Positions 53,783-64,000 of a stretch of DNA of 64,000 bases are shown piece after piece. The notes under the pieces are model-generated. The model was not told the DNA's origin and did no database searches. It saw only the letters and a program-made list of their open reading frames with translations. This stretch comes from Tagaea sp965279565 (GTDB lineage: Bacteria > Pseudomonadota > Alphaproteobacteria > CACIAM-22H2): contig OZ257249.1 of NCBI GenBank assembly GCA_965279565.1, positions 3,596,001 to 3,660,000 on the forward strand, written 5' to 3'. Position numbers and translations under genes: made by a program. The first letter of the stretch is position 1; each line of letters opens with the position of its first letter.

Positions 53783-54690
53783 CGTGCGGGGCCTGCCAGC
53801 AGTACGCGCGCCTTGCGCGCTTCCTCGGCGACGAAATCCACGAAGGCACGCAGGCGCGCGAGTTCGCGCACGTCACGATGATAGACCAGCCACAGGTCGG
53901 TCCGCTGCACGCGCGACGGCGGCAACAGGCAGACGAGCCGTCGGTCGAGCTCGGCCATGTAACTCGGCAGTACGCCGGCGCCGATGCCTGCCGCCACGGC
54001 CGCATACTGGCTGGCGAGCGAATTGCTGACGAGAACGGGACGTGCCCCAACCGGGGTGCACGCAGCCGCAAGCCATCGAGCCAGCCGCATGTCGGCATAG
54101 CTCTCGTCGAAGCCGACGACGGGATAGAGGTCAGGCTCGAACGTTCCCGGTCTGGCCGAATACTTCCGGCAGAAAGCCCGCTCGGCATAGACGCCATAGC
54201 CGATCTCGCCGACCGACCGCGCGACGAGCGATCCGCCCGTGGGACGCACAAGCCGGAGCGCGACGTCCGCTTCCCGGCGCGCAAGGCTCAGCGTCGAATT
54301 ATCGGCGACGACCTCGATCCTCAGGTCGGGATGGCGTGCCATTAGTTGCGGCAGGCGCGGGATCAGGAAATGCGACGACAGTGTTTCGGTCGCGGTCACC
54401 CGCAGCGTGCCGCCGACCCGCGCGTCGCCGCCCTCCGCACGCCGTGCGAGCGCGTCGGCCGCGATCTCCATATCCTCGGCCATCGCGCGGATTTCGGCAC
54501 CCCGCGCGGTCGGCACGTAGCCGTCGCGTGACCGGTCGAACAGCCGACTGCCGAGCGCCTTTTCGAGGGCAGCGATGCGCCGACCGACGGTCGTGTGTTC
54601 CACACCCAGCGTGCGTGACGCCGCCGATAGGCTGCCCGCCCGGCAGACCGCGAGGAAAAAGGCGATGTCGTTCCAGTCGATGCGGGTCAT
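53779..54690 (-). CDS. LysR family transcriptional regulator
   Basis: 303 residues. The N-terminal winged helix reads DWNDIAFFLAVCRAGSLSAASRTLGVEHTTVGRRIAALE, with the recognition helix in HTTVGRRI, then an effector domain with GTLRVTATETLSSHFLIPRL. The ATG at 54690 is chosen for the usual N-terminus; in-frame ATGs further up would extend into the operator region. It is divergent from the EamA transporter gene, which it probably controls. Confidence 0.93.
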   Translation of the reverse strand: MTRIDWNDIAFFLAVCRAGSLSAASRTLGVEHTTVGRRIAALEKALGSRLFDRSRDGYVPTARGAEIRAMAEDMEIAADALARRAEGGDARVGGTLRVTATETLSSHFLIPRLPQLMARHPDLRIEVVADNSTLSLARREADVALRLVRPTGGSLVARSVGEIGYGVYAERAFCRKYSARPGTFEPDLYPVVGFDESYADMRLARWLAAACTPVGARPVLVSNSLASQYAAVAAGIGAGVLPSYMAELDRRLVCLLPPSRVQRTDLWLVYHRDVRELARLRAFVDFVAEEARKARVLLAGPAR

Positions 54691-54699
54691 TCTCTTAAT

Positions 54700-54713
54700 G
54701 TGCATTTTTGCAC
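54700..54713. promoter_or_regulatory. Candidate operator between LysR and EamA genes
   Basis: GTGCA-TTTT-TGCAC inverted repeat, 10 bases before the LysR start, inside a markedly AT-rich 106-base divergent region that also holds further TGCA-containing segments at about 54722 and 54742. LysR regulators bind such dyads; the match is short. Confidence 0.45.
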
Positions 54714-54796
54714 GATAATTTTGCAATACATATCATTTATCTGCACATACGGCGGACCTAGCTTGCGGACCATGCCTTGACCCTAGGAGTCTCTCC

Positions 54797-55765
54797 ATGG
54801 CCGTCGTCCACAGCTTCCCGCGCTTTCTCATTCCTCCGACCGTTCCGGTCGCAACGCCCGAACCACGCGACCGTGCGCTGCTCTACGGCACACTCGGCGG
54901 TATCGCCGCCGCGACGCTCTATGCCGGCTGGGCCGTCGTCTCGCGCATGGGTACGCTCCAGAACGTCGACGCATACGACCTCACTGCGCTACGCTACTTC
55001 GTCGCCGCGATCGTGCTGCTGCCGGTCTTCCTCGGCCTGAAGTTCGACGGCAACGGAATCGCCGGCGTGACGTGGACCCGCATCGCGGCCCTGACGGCCG
55101 TCGCAGGTCTTCCCTACGGGCTTGCCGTCTATACCGGCTACCAGTTCGCCCCCGCCGGGCACGGTGCAGTGCTGATCCCCGGCGCCATCGTCGTATTCTC
55201 GACGATCCTGGGCATCGCCTTCCTGGGCGAGAAGCTCGCTGGCTGGCGCATCGTCGGCCTTGCCGCCGTCGTCGGGGGGATCCTCGCACTCGGCGGCGCC
55301 AGCTTTGCCGACGGCATGCCCGGCCAATGGCGCGGCCATCTGCTCTTCGTCGTCGCCGGTGCAGCGTGGGCCGCGTATACGGTCGCCGCGCGTGCCTGGA
55401 AGGTTCCGCCCGTCGCGACGACCGCCATCGTCACCGTGATCTCGGCCGTCGCTTACCTGCCGTTCTATCTCGCCGGGGCGGGCACGCGCCTGCTCGAGTT
55501 GCCGGCCGCCACGCTGCTGCTGCAGGCAGGCTATCAGGGCATCGCCGTCGGCGTCGTCGCGGTGATCCTCTATACGCGGGTCGTCGGCTGGCTGGGTGCC
55601 GCACGCACGTCGGCCTTCACGGCGCTGGTCCCGGCCATCGCGACGCTCATGGCCGTCGTGCTGCTCGACGAGCCGCTGCACACGGCGGGTATTGTGGGCC
55701 TGGCGCTGGTCTCGCTCGGAATGGTCGCCTCGGTCGCCGGCAGCCTCGGCGGGGTGAAGCGCTGA
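54797..55765 (+). CDS. EamA/DMT-superfamily transporter
   Basis: 322 residues with ten membrane helices in two EamA repeats; the second begins near QWRGHLLFVVAGAAWAAYTVAARAW. The end of each repeat has the conserved FLGEKLAGWRIVGLAAVVGGI and LLDEPLHTAGIVGLALVSLGM. Family members export amino acids and other metabolites. A soluble 28-residue N-terminal tail precedes the first helix. Its TGA forms part of a 24-bp palindrome with the gor stop. Confidence 0.9.
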   Translation: MAVVHSFPRFLIPPTVPVATPEPRDRALLYGTLGGIAAATLYAGWAVVSRMGTLQNVDAYDLTALRYFVAAIVLLPVFLGLKFDGNGIAGVTWTRIAALTAVAGLPYGLAVYTGYQFAPAGHGAVLIPGAIVVFSTILGIAFLGEKLAGWRIVGLAAVVGGILALGGASFADGMPGQWRGHLLFVVAGAAWAAYTVAARAWKVPPVATTAIVTVISAVAYLPFYLAGAGTRLLELPAATLLLQAGYQGIAVGVVAVILYTRVVGWLGAARTSAFTALVPAIATLMAVVLLDEPLHTAGIVGLALVSLGMVASVAGSLGGVKR

Positions 55766-55777
55766 TCAGCGCTTCAC
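55754..55777. terminator. 24-bp perfect palindrome spanning both stop codons
   Basis: Bases 55754-55777 are self-complementary (GTGAAGCGCTGA followed by its mirror), and the two convergent genes EamA and gor end exactly at its centre, so each gene's last codons form one arm. Followed by TTT on the plus strand. It could be a compact bidirectional terminator, though a perfect palindrome with no loop is unusual for one. Confidence 0.6.
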
Positions 55778-57127
55778 TTTCTCGCGCATCAGGACGAACT
55801 CTTCGGCCGCAGTCGGGTGAATCGCCACTGTGCGGTCGAAGTCCTTCTTGGTGAGACCGGCCTTCACCGCGATCGCGACACCCTGGATGATCTCGGGCGC
55901 ATCCGTCCCGACCATGTGGACGCCGCGCACGCGACCGGTCGCCGCCTCGACGACGAGTTTCATCATCGTCTTTTCCTCGCGGCCGGAGATCGTGTGCTTC
56001 ATCGGCCGGAACGTCGCGCGATAGATGTCCACACCGTCCGCACCGAACAGGCGCACGGCCTCCGCCTCGGTGATGCCGACCGTGCCGACGGGCGGCTGGC
56101 TGAATACCGCCGACGGCACGTCGGAATGGTCCATCGACATCGGGTTGTCGTTGAACAGCGTCTCGGCCAGTCCGCGTCCCTCGGCGATGGCGACCGGCGT
56201 GAGGTTGAGGCGGTTCGTCACGTCGCCGATCGCGTAGATGCCGGGCACGGTCGTGCACTGCCATTCGTCGACGGCAACGGCCCCGCGCTTGTCGAGATGC
56301 ACGCCGACTTCTTCCAGCCCCATATCGCCGGTATTGGGCACGCGGCCCGTCGCGTACATGATCCGGTCGGCCTCGAGCGAGCCGCCGCTTTCCAGCGTCG
56401 CGCGGTCACCCGTCGTGGTGCGATCGATACGCGCGATCTTCTCGCCCGTCCGGATAGCGATGCCCTGCTTCTTCAACTCGGCCGTCAGATGGTCGCGCAC
56501 GTCCTCGTCAAAGCCGCGCAGGATCTTGTCGCCGCGGATGACAATGGTCACCTCCGAACCGGCGGCATGGAAAATGCCGGCGAACTCGACCGCGATGAAC
56601 CCGCCACCCGCGATGACGACGCGGCGCGGAAGCGCCGTCAAATCGAGCGCCTCGTTCGACGTGATCGTGTGCTCGATGCCGGGAATCTCCGGCCGTTCGG
56701 GCCGGCCACCGCTCGCGATCAGGATATATTTCGACGTGAAGGTCTTGCCGTCGATCTCGACCGTATGCGCGTCCTTCAGCCGTGCATGGCCCAGCATCGT
56801 CTCGACCTTCGCGCCCGAAAGCAGGTTCTTGTAGATGCCTTCTAGCCGGTCAGTCTCGCGGTTCTTCGCCGCGACGAGCTTGCCCCAGTCGAGCGAACCC
56901 TCGACCGTCCAGCCATAGCCGCGCGCGTCCGCCATCTCGTGCGCGAAATGGGTCCCGTAGATGAGCAGCTTTTTCGGCACGCAGCCGCGCAGCACGCACG
57001 TGCCGCCCACGCGCCAGTTCTCGGCGATCGCGACGCGCGCACCGTAGCTCGCCGCCCGGCGTGAACCGGCGACGCCGCCGGATCCGGCACCGATCGTGAA
57101 AAGGTCGTAGTCGTAGCCGCCCGGCAT
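55766..57127 (-). CDS. gor: Glutathione-disulfide reductase
   Basis: 453 residues of the class I pyridine nucleotide-disulfide oxidoreductase family: FAD loop FTIGAGSGG, redox-active GGTCVLRGCVPKK (Cys44, Cys49), NADPH loop VVIAGGGFIAVEFAG, and the C-terminal HPTAAEE with the catalytic His. GCVPKK identifies glutathione reductase rather than dihydrolipoamide dehydrogenase. It shares one base (TGATG) with gabD and ends in the palindrome. Confidence 0.94.
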   Translation of the reverse strand: MPGGYDYDLFTIGAGSGGVAGSRRAASYGARVAIAENWRVGGTCVLRGCVPKKLLIYGTHFAHEMADARGYGWTVEGSLDWGKLVAAKNRETDRLEGIYKNLLSGAKVETMLGHARLKDAHTVEIDGKTFTSKYILIASGGRPERPEIPGIEHTITSNEALDLTALPRRVVIAGGGFIAVEFAGIFHAAGSEVTIVIRGDKILRGFDEDVRDHLTAELKKQGIAIRTGEKIARIDRTTTGDRATLESGGSLEADRIMYATGRVPNTGDMGLEEVGVHLDKRGAVAVDEWQCTTVPGIYAIGDVTNRLNLTPVAIAEGRGLAETLFNDNPMSMDHSDVPSAVFSQPPVGTVGITEAEAVRLFGADGVDIYRATFRPMKHTISGREEKTMMKLVVEAATGRVRGVHMVGTDAPEIIQGVAIAVKAGLTKKDFDRTVAIHPTAAEEFVLMREKVKR

Positions 57128-58614
57128 CAGATCCCGCCCATGCAGAGGTATTTGACCTCCATGAACTCGTCGAGGCCGTATTTCGAGCCCTCGCGGCCAA
57201 TCCCGGATTCCTTCACGCCGCCGAACGGCGCCACTTCGGTCGTGATCAGGCCCGTGTTGATGCCGACCATGCCGTATTCCAGCGCTTCGGAAACGCGCCA
57301 CACGCGGCCGATGTCGCGGCTGTAGAAATACGCCGCCAGGCCGAACTCGGTGTCGTTCGCGAGCTTGATCGCCTCCTCTTCTGTCTTGAAACGGAACAGC
57401 GGCGACAGCGGCCCGAAGGTTTCCTCGCGCGCGACGGCCATGTCGGTCGTCACATCGCGCAGGATCGACAGCTCGAAGAAGTTGCCGCCCAGCGCGTGGC
57501 GCTTGCCGCCGACGACGACCTTGGCACCCTTCGCGACGGCGTCCTGCACGTGGCGTTCGACCTTCTCGACCGCCTTGACGTTGATCAGCGGGCCGTTGGT
57601 GGCTCCCGCTTCGGTCCCCGGCCCGACCTTGAGCTTGCCGACGGCGGCCGCGAGCTTCTCGGCGAACCTGTCGTAGACCGCGTCCTGCACATAGAAACGG
57701 TTCGCGCACACGCAGGTCTGGCCGCTGTTGCGGTACTTGGAAATGATCGCGCCTTCGACGGCCGCGTCGAGATCGGCGTCGTCGAACACGATGAACGGCG
57801 CGTTGCCGCCCAGTTCCAGCGACACCTTCTTCACGGTCGGGGCACTCTGCGCCATCAGCAGCTTGCCGACGGCGGTCGAGCCGGTGAAGCCGATCTTCCG
57901 CACGACCGGATTTCCGGTGAGCTCCTTGCCGATGGCAGGCGCATCGCCCGTCACGATGTTGAGCACGCCCTTGGGCACGCCCGCGCGCTCGGCGAGCACG
58001 GCCAGCGCATAGGCCGAATAGGGCGTGAATTCCGACGGTTTCAGCACCACCGTGCAACCCGCCGCGATGGCCGGCCCCGCCTTGCGCGTGATCATGCTGC
58101 AGGGGAAGTTCCACGGCGTGATCGCACCGACGACGCCGATGGGCTCCTTGACCACGACGAGGCGTTTGTCGGGGAACGTCGTCGGGATCGTGTCGCCGTA
58201 GGCGCGCTTGGCTTCCTCGCCGAACCATTCGAGATAGGCAGCCCCGATGGTGACCTCGCCCTTTGCCTCGGCGAGCACCTTGCCCTGCTCGCTGGTCATG
58301 ATCATGGCAAGATCATCGACATTGGCCATCATCAGGTCGGCCCATTTGCGCATGATGCCGGCGCGCTCCTTGCCGGTCTTCCGGCGCCAGGCCGGCAGCG
58401 CCTTGGCCGCCGCGTCGATCGCGCGCTTCGTCTCGACCGCTCCCATCAGCGGCGTGGTGCCAAGCGTGGCACCCGTCGCCGGGTTGTCGACCGCGATCGC
58501 CTTCTTCGTGTCCGCGTCCACCCACGTGCCATCGACGTAGCATTGCTGCCGGAAGAGTGTCGGGTCCTTGAGGGCAATGCCGGTCGGTCCGGCGGTGCGG
58601 GCAGGTTCGGCCAT
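57127..58614 (-). CDS. gabD: NAD(P)-dependent succinate-semialdehyde dehydrogenase
   Basis: 495 residues of the aldehyde dehydrogenase superfamily. The catalytic Glu is in LELGGNAPFIVF and the catalytic Cys in GQTCVCANRFYV; the PWNFPCSMITRKAGPA and FTGSTAVGK cofactor motifs are intact. The SGQTCVCANR context is typical of GabD. It oxidises succinate semialdehyde to succinate. No GABA transaminase is nearby. It follows glmS by 37 bases and is coupled to gor, giving an oxidoreductase pair. Confidence 0.9.
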   Translation of the reverse strand: MAEPARTAGPTGIALKDPTLFRQQCYVDGTWVDADTKKAIAVDNPATGATLGTTPLMGAVETKRAIDAAAKALPAWRRKTGKERAGIMRKWADLMMANVDDLAMIMTSEQGKVLAEAKGEVTIGAAYLEWFGEEAKRAYGDTIPTTFPDKRLVVVKEPIGVVGAITPWNFPCSMITRKAGPAIAAGCTVVLKPSEFTPYSAYALAVLAERAGVPKGVLNIVTGDAPAIGKELTGNPVVRKIGFTGSTAVGKLLMAQSAPTVKKVSLELGGNAPFIVFDDADLDAAVEGAIISKYRNSGQTCVCANRFYVQDAVYDRFAEKLAAAVGKLKVGPGTEAGATNGPLINVKAVEKVERHVQDAVAKGAKVVVGGKRHALGGNFFELSILRDVTTDMAVAREETFGPLSPLFRFKTEEEAIKLANDTEFGLAAYFYSRDIGRVWRVSEALEYGMVGINTGLITTEVAPFGGVKESGIGREGSKYGLDEFMEVKYLCMGGI

Positions 58615-58651
58615 CGGGAATCTCCAGACGTATGGGAATACGGAGCCGAGA

Positions 58652-60475
<1,824 letters not shown>

Positions 60476-60477
60476 GC

Positions 60478-61863
60478 CTACTTGTCCTTTTTCTTTGCCG
60501 CTTTTTCCGCCGCACGGCGGTCGCGGAACTTCTTCGCCCAGCCCGGCGACGTCGCCGGCTGGCCGCGCGCGACGACCAGCGCGTCTGCAGGAACGTCCTG
60601 CGTGACGACCGAACCCGCCCCGACCAGCGCGCCATCGCCGATCTTCACCGGTGCCACGAGCGCGCTGTTGGAGCCGACAAAGGCGCCGGCCCCGATGTCA
60701 GTATGGAACTTCTCGAAGCCGTCGTAGTTGCACGTGATCGTGCCGGCGCCGATGTTGGCCTTGGCACCCACGCGCGCGTCGCCGATATAGCTGAGGTGGT
60801 TCACTTTCGCGCCCGCCTCGACTTTCGCGTTCTTGATCTCGACGAAATTCCCGACATGCGCGTCCGGCCCGATGTCCGCCCCGGGCCGCAGCCGTGCGAA
60901 CGGCCCGACGACGGCACCGTCAGCAACGCGCGTTCCTTCGAAATGGCAGAATCCCTTGATCGTCACGTCGCGGCCGATCGTGGTTCCCGGGCCGAATTGG
61001 ACCGACGGATGGACGACCGTATCCGGACCGATGACCGTGTCATGGCTGAACCAGACCGAAGCCGGATCGACCAGCGTGACGCCGGCCAGCATCGCTGCCT
61101 TGCGCGCGCGGTCCTGGAACACGGCTTCGAGTGCTGCCAGTTCTGCACGATCGTTGGCGGCAAGCCAGTCTTCGGCCGTACCCTCGACCGCGCGCGCGTT
61201 GCGCCCGGCCTTGCGTGCGAGCGCCACCGCATCGGTCAGGTAGAATTCCCGCTGCGCGTTCGTCGGTTCGATGCGCGAAAGCAGGTCGAAGAAGCCTGCG
61301 CCGTCGAACGCCATCACGCCGGTATTGACGAGATCGATCTTCCGCTCGGCCGGGCTCGCATCCTTGGCCTCGACGATGCGCTCAAGCGTGCCGTCCGCCG
61401 TGCATACCATGCGCCCGTACGGCCCCGGGTCCGCGACGCGTACGCCGAGAACGCAGACCGCCGGCTTGTCCACCCCGCGCAGGCCGTCGCGCAGCCGACG
61501 GAACGTCGCGGCCGAGACGAACGGGGCATCGCCCAGCGCGACGACGATGTCGCCCTTGAAGCCGTCGAGCGCGCCCTTCGCCTGGAGTGCAGCGTGGCCC
61601 GTTCCGAGCCGGTCCCACTGGACGACCGCGTCGATCCGCAGAGCCGGTGCAGCGGCGCGCGCAGACGCGAGCACAGCATCCATGTCCGGGCCGACGACCA
61701 GCACGACGCGCGATGCGCCGAGGACGGCGAGTTCGGCCGCGATATGGCCGATCAGCGAGCGCCCGCCCACCTCGTGCAGCACTTTCGGATGCCTCGATTT
61801 CATCCGCGTGCCCTGGCCGGCGGCCAGGACGATGACGGCAAGATCGTTGTCGGGCGAGGCCAT
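60478..61863 (-). CDS. glmU: Bifunctional UDP-GlcNAc pyrophosphorylase / glucosamine-1-P acetyltransferase
   Basis: 461 residues. The N-terminal uridyltransferase has LAAGQGTRMKSRHPKVLHEV (16-35) with the usual GxGTRM and Lys, the C-terminal half is a left-handed beta-helix acetyltransferase with the GNFVEIKNAKVEAGAKVNHLSYIGDA region containing the catalytic His, and GTITCNYDGFEKF. It makes UDP-GlcNAc from the product of the GlmS-GlmM steps. Lys-rich tail. First gene of glmU-glmS-gabD-gor; its start is divergent from the phosphatase gene. Confidence 0.96.
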   Translation of the reverse strand: MASPDNDLAVIVLAAGQGTRMKSRHPKVLHEVGGRSLIGHIAAELAVLGASRVVLVVGPDMDAVLASARAAAPALRIDAVVQWDRLGTGHAALQAKGALDGFKGDIVVALGDAPFVSAATFRRLRDGLRGVDKPAVCVLGVRVADPGPYGRMVCTADGTLERIVEAKDASPAERKIDLVNTGVMAFDGAGFFDLLSRIEPTNAQREFYLTDAVALARKAGRNARAVEGTAEDWLAANDRAELAALEAVFQDRARKAAMLAGVTLVDPASVWFSHDTVIGPDTVVHPSVQFGPGTTIGRDVTIKGFCHFEGTRVADGAVVGPFARLRPGADIGPDAHVGNFVEIKNAKVEAGAKVNHLSYIGDARVGAKANIGAGTITCNYDGFEKFHTDIGAGAFVGSNSALVAPVKIGDGALVGAGSVVTQDVPADALVVARGQPATSPGWAKKFRDRRAAEKAAKKKDK

Positions 61864-61954
61864 GCGTGCGATATCCCTTCCGAATCCGCGGGCACCTTTC
61901 CATACAGCGCCCCCGGGGCAAAATCACGAAATGTTGCGAGCCGTTACGGTCCAC

Positions 61955-62614
61955 ATGACGAAGAGTTTCAAGGTCAAGGCCATCGTGTTCGACCTCGACG
62001 GAACGCTCGTCGATTCGGCACGGGACATCGTTGCGGCCCTCGACCGCCTGCTCGTCGAGCAAGGCCGCCCGGCCGTCGGCTTCGCGGCGGGCCGCGCGAT
62101 GATCGGCGACGGGGCGCGCGTGCTGATCGAGCGCGGCTTCGCGGCAACGGGCGGGCCTGCCCAGGACATCGACGGGGCGTTGAAGCGCTGGTTCGAACTC
62201 TATGCCGCCGACATCGCCGGCCATTCCCGCCCCTATCCCGGCGTGCGCGAGACGCTGACGGAATTCAGGCGCCGGGGCCTCGTCCTTGCGGTCTGCACGA
62301 ACAAGGCCGACGCGCCGTCGCGCCAGCTTCTCGCTGAACTGGATCTCGCCTCGCCGTTCGCCGTCATCGTCGGCGGCGACGTGGCGCACCGCAAGCCCGA
62401 TCCGCGCCACATCCTGGACACGCTCGCCGCACTTGGGGTCGCACCCGGCGACGCATTGATGGTCGGCGACTCGCCGAACGACGCGAAAGCCGCACAAGCC
62501 GCCGGCGTGCCGGTCGTCGTCGTCGATTACGGATACAGCCACATTCCGGTACGCGAGCTGGGTGCGGACGCGGTAATCTCGGACTTCGGAAAACTGCTGG
62601 AGCTTGTCGAATGA
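61955..62614 (+). CDS. gph: HAD-superfamily phosphoglycolate phosphatase-like protein
   Basis: 219 residues from ATG 61955; an in-frame ATG at 61931 would add eight residues and neither has a clear ribosome site. HAD motifs: VFDLDGTLVDS with the nucleophile Asp, VCTNKAD (motif II), RKPDP (motif III Lys) and MVGDSPNDAKAA (motif IV). The cap and overall layout fit Gph, which removes 2-phosphoglycolate, but related phosphatases look similar. The TGA overlaps the next ATG by 4 bases. Confidence 0.85.
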   Translation: MTKSFKVKAIVFDLDGTLVDSARDIVAALDRLLVEQGRPAVGFAAGRAMIGDGARVLIERGFAATGGPAQDIDGALKRWFELYAADIAGHSRPYPGVRETLTEFRRRGLVLAVCTNKADAPSRQLLAELDLASPFAVIVGGDVAHRKPDPRHILDTLAALGVAPGDALMVGDSPNDAKAAQAAGVPVVVVDYGYSHIPVRELGADAVISDFGKLLELVE

Positions 62615-63069
62615 TGCCGGGCCTGACCGACAACGAGTCGATCTCCCACCTGATCCAGGTCGCCATCGCGCCGGTATTCTTGCTCAACGGCCTCGGCATT
62701 CTCCTCAACGTCTTCACCGGCCGGCTCGCGCGGGTCGTCGATCGCATGCGCATCGCCGCGAACCATCTTCGTTCCAATACCGATGCCGCGCGACGCCCGC
62801 AGCTCGAACGCGAGCTAGCCTACCAGCGCAGCCGGCTCAAGATCGTGAACGGCGCCATCGCGCTCGTCGCGATGTCCGCATTCCTGACCTGCTGCGCCAT
62901 CCTGGCACTCTTCGTCGGCGGCCTGACGCGCGACGGCCAGTCGTCGCTGCCGCTCGGCCTGTTCGCGGCCGCGGTGACGGCGGTCATCGTCGCGCTCGGC
63001 CTGTTCCTGGCCGAGGTGCGTGTTTCTGGAAAGGCGCTTGTCGCCGAGACGGACGATCTGAAGGCGTGA
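62611..63069 (+). CDS. DUF2721 family membrane protein
   Basis: 152 residues: one membrane helix near the N-terminus (LIQVAIAPVFLLNGLGILLNV), a conserved cytosolic stretch FTGRLARVVDRMRIAANHLR with many Arg residues, and two further helices (about 80-102 and 112-133). This is the DUF2721 pattern; the function is unknown. It is translationally coupled to the phosphatase by an ATGA overlap. Confidence 0.85.
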   Translation: MMPGLTDNESISHLIQVAIAPVFLLNGLGILLNVFTGRLARVVDRMRIAANHLRSNTDAARRPQLERELAYQRSRLKIVNGAIALVAMSAFLTCCAILALFVGGLTRDGQSSLPLGLFAAAVTAVIVALGLFLAEVRVSGKALVAETDDLKA

Positions 63070-63078
63070 CGCCGGCGA

Positions 63079-63909
63079 TCAGTCGGCGGCGGCGGCCTGC
63101 TCAAGCTTGCGCACTTCGCGCAGATGGCCGACGACGGTTCCGAACCAGGCTTCGAACTCGATGCGGACAGGTGCCTGCGCCGGACCGGCGCCGAATTCGG
63201 CCATGAAGGCGCGCCCACCACGGCGATCGTTGTCGGGCCGCGCGGGCATGCCGGGCCGGCGTAGTCGCCCGGCGATCGGCACCCAGTGGAACTCGCAGAT
63301 CCGCGCCATCCCCTCGAAGATCGACGACGAGTCGGATTCGACCGATCCCAAGCCCCGGTCGGCGAACACGATGTCGTAGCGTTGGCGGCCGTCGAAGACC
63401 GACGTGCGCGCGTCGCAGCCCTTCCCTTCGTTGATCTGGCGGATCACCGACATGATCGCGGAGGCAGGGTCGATGGCGCCCCGGCGCAACTCGGCCGGCA
63501 CTTCGTCGCGGTCGTCGGCGTGGTTGGGCGGTACGGCGTCGACGCGGACAAGCTCGCCGTCGCGATAGTCCATCTCGACGCTGCGGACCTTGCCGCGCGA
63601 CTGGCCGTTCACGCGGAACGCTTCGGGCCGGGTTGCCGGGCCGACGAACCTGCCGCGCACGTCGGAAACCGACTGCCAGGGCCAGAACCAGCGCAGCACG
63701 CCGGCCGAAGCCTGACGGGTCGAAATCCTGTAGCTGTCCCCCGCGACGCCGAAATCCAGCGTCATCTCGGCGATACGGCCCCCGGCGAACACGTCGTAGA
63801 CGAGCTCGACGCGCTCGCCCGGCGCCCATGCGCGCGATTCCTCGCCGGCCGCCGGTCCGGCAGCCGCCAAAACGATCGCAAGTCCCAGTGCGGCACGCAG
63901 ATTCGCCAT
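63079..63909 (-). CDS. DUF3108 family exported protein
   Basis: 276 residues with a signal peptide (NLRAALGLAIVLAAAGPAAGEES), so probably periplasmic. The beta-rich body starts LVYDVFAGGRIAEMTLDF, with STRQASAGVLRWFWPW and FDGRQRYDIVF typical of DUF3108. The function is unknown; the fold is thought to resemble outer-membrane-associated carriers. Convergent with the DUF2721 gene, 9 bases between stops. Confidence 0.85.
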   Translation of the reverse strand: MANLRAALGLAIVLAAAGPAAGEESRAWAPGERVELVYDVFAGGRIAEMTLDFGVAGDSYRISTRQASAGVLRWFWPWQSVSDVRGRFVGPATRPEAFRVNGQSRGKVRSVEMDYRDGELVRVDAVPPNHADDRDEVPAELRRGAIDPASAIMSVIRQINEGKGCDARTSVFDGRQRYDIVFADRGLGSVESDSSSIFEGMARICEFHWVPIAGRLRRPGMPARPDNDRRGGRAFMAEFGAGPAQAPVRIEFEAWFGTVVGHLREVRKLEQAAAAD

Positions 63910-64000
63910 CGGACCTCCGCAAAAAAGCTAACACATGAAAGGAGATATGTCGTGCGGCCGGAAATGGAAGCCCGGACGCTTCCTTGACACCCGGGAATCG
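63910..64000. other. Window edge, no certain gene
   Basis: A frame beginning at ATG 63935 (or 63947) stays open to the last base (MKGDMSCGRKWKPGRF...), but GGAG lies only 2 bases before the second ATG and the first has no ribosome site, so a truncated gene is possible but weakly supported. GGAAGC/GCTTCC arms at about 63966-63983 form a small hairpin. The DUF3108 promoter should also lie here. Confidence 0.3.

Noticed and set aside
60476..60477. glmS ribozyme upstream of glmS
   Set aside because: Only 2 bases separate glmU and glmS, leaving no space for one.
63935..64000. Truncated gene at the right edge
   Set aside because: Only 22 codons are visible and no well-spaced ribosome site exists; listed as an uncertain edge region instead of a CDS.

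Overview
The window is a G+C-rich, densely packed bacterial chromosome segment, most likely from an alphaproteobacterium of Rhodospirillales type. This is inferred from gene content: a DUF1476 protein (the zeta-type F1-ATPase inhibitor known from alphaproteobacteria), separate purS-purQ-purL genes followed by bolA and a monothiol glutaredoxin, a gltX-cysS-cimA run, class II DAHP synthase, DUF2721 and DUF3108 proteins, and a short intergenic repeat of a kind I recall from this class. No phage, transposase, plasmid gene or CRISPR array was seen. Many genes overlap by 1-4 bases and several convergent pairs share their stop codons.

Layout: 1-2.7 kb holds the end of a LysR regulator and a minus-strand operon (IMPase, AtuA-like, split-off AtuA C-domain). 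2.7-8.4 kb holds an ABC-F ATPase and three cell-wall enzymes (MepA, an M15/DUF882 peptidase, a YcbB-type L,D-transpeptidase) around a MAPEG protein. 8.4-16.8 kb has a hydrolase, a small membrane protein, an acetyltransferase coupled to Kup, a rhomboid protease overlapping a methylase-like gene, a methyltransferase and a polysaccharide deacetylase. 16.9-21 kb has a membrane-anchored pseudokinase with a membrane partner, then rimO. 20.9-23.5 kb is the most irregular part: an rRNA-operon-like leader with no rRNA, paired intergenic repeats, tRNA-Leu(UAA), a 2H phosphoesterase and an AT-richer FRG-domain gene that looks acquired.

23.5-31.3 kb carries a CinA-type protein, GNAT, YkgJ, map, a LysE exporter, radC, a cysteine-hydrolase homologue lacking the cysteine, a three-gene nitrile hydratase/thiocyanate hydrolase set, purB and DUF1476. 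32-36.8 kb is the purine operon purC-S-Q-L plus bolA and grxD, preceded by a promoter and a long leader hairpin. 36.8-40.1 kb holds a dioxygenase/GST pair, a flavodoxin gene divergent from an HxlR regulator with a visible operator, and rpsD with its promoter.

From 52.85 down to 41.9 kb nine minus-strand genes are nearly contiguous (DAHP synthase, pncB, nitronate monooxygenase, yqhA, nadE, gltX, cysS, cimA, trmJ), mixing NAD supply, aminoacyl-tRNA synthesis and amino-acid biosynthesis. 52.9-55.8 kb has a YdcF protein and a LysR/EamA divergent pair. A second minus-strand run, glmU-glmS-gabD-gor (61.9-55.8 kb), links amino-sugar synthesis with redox enzymes. The window closes with a Gph-type phosphatase coupled to a DUF2721 gene and a DUF3108 protein. 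All functional calls come from reading the translated sequences; no database search was made.
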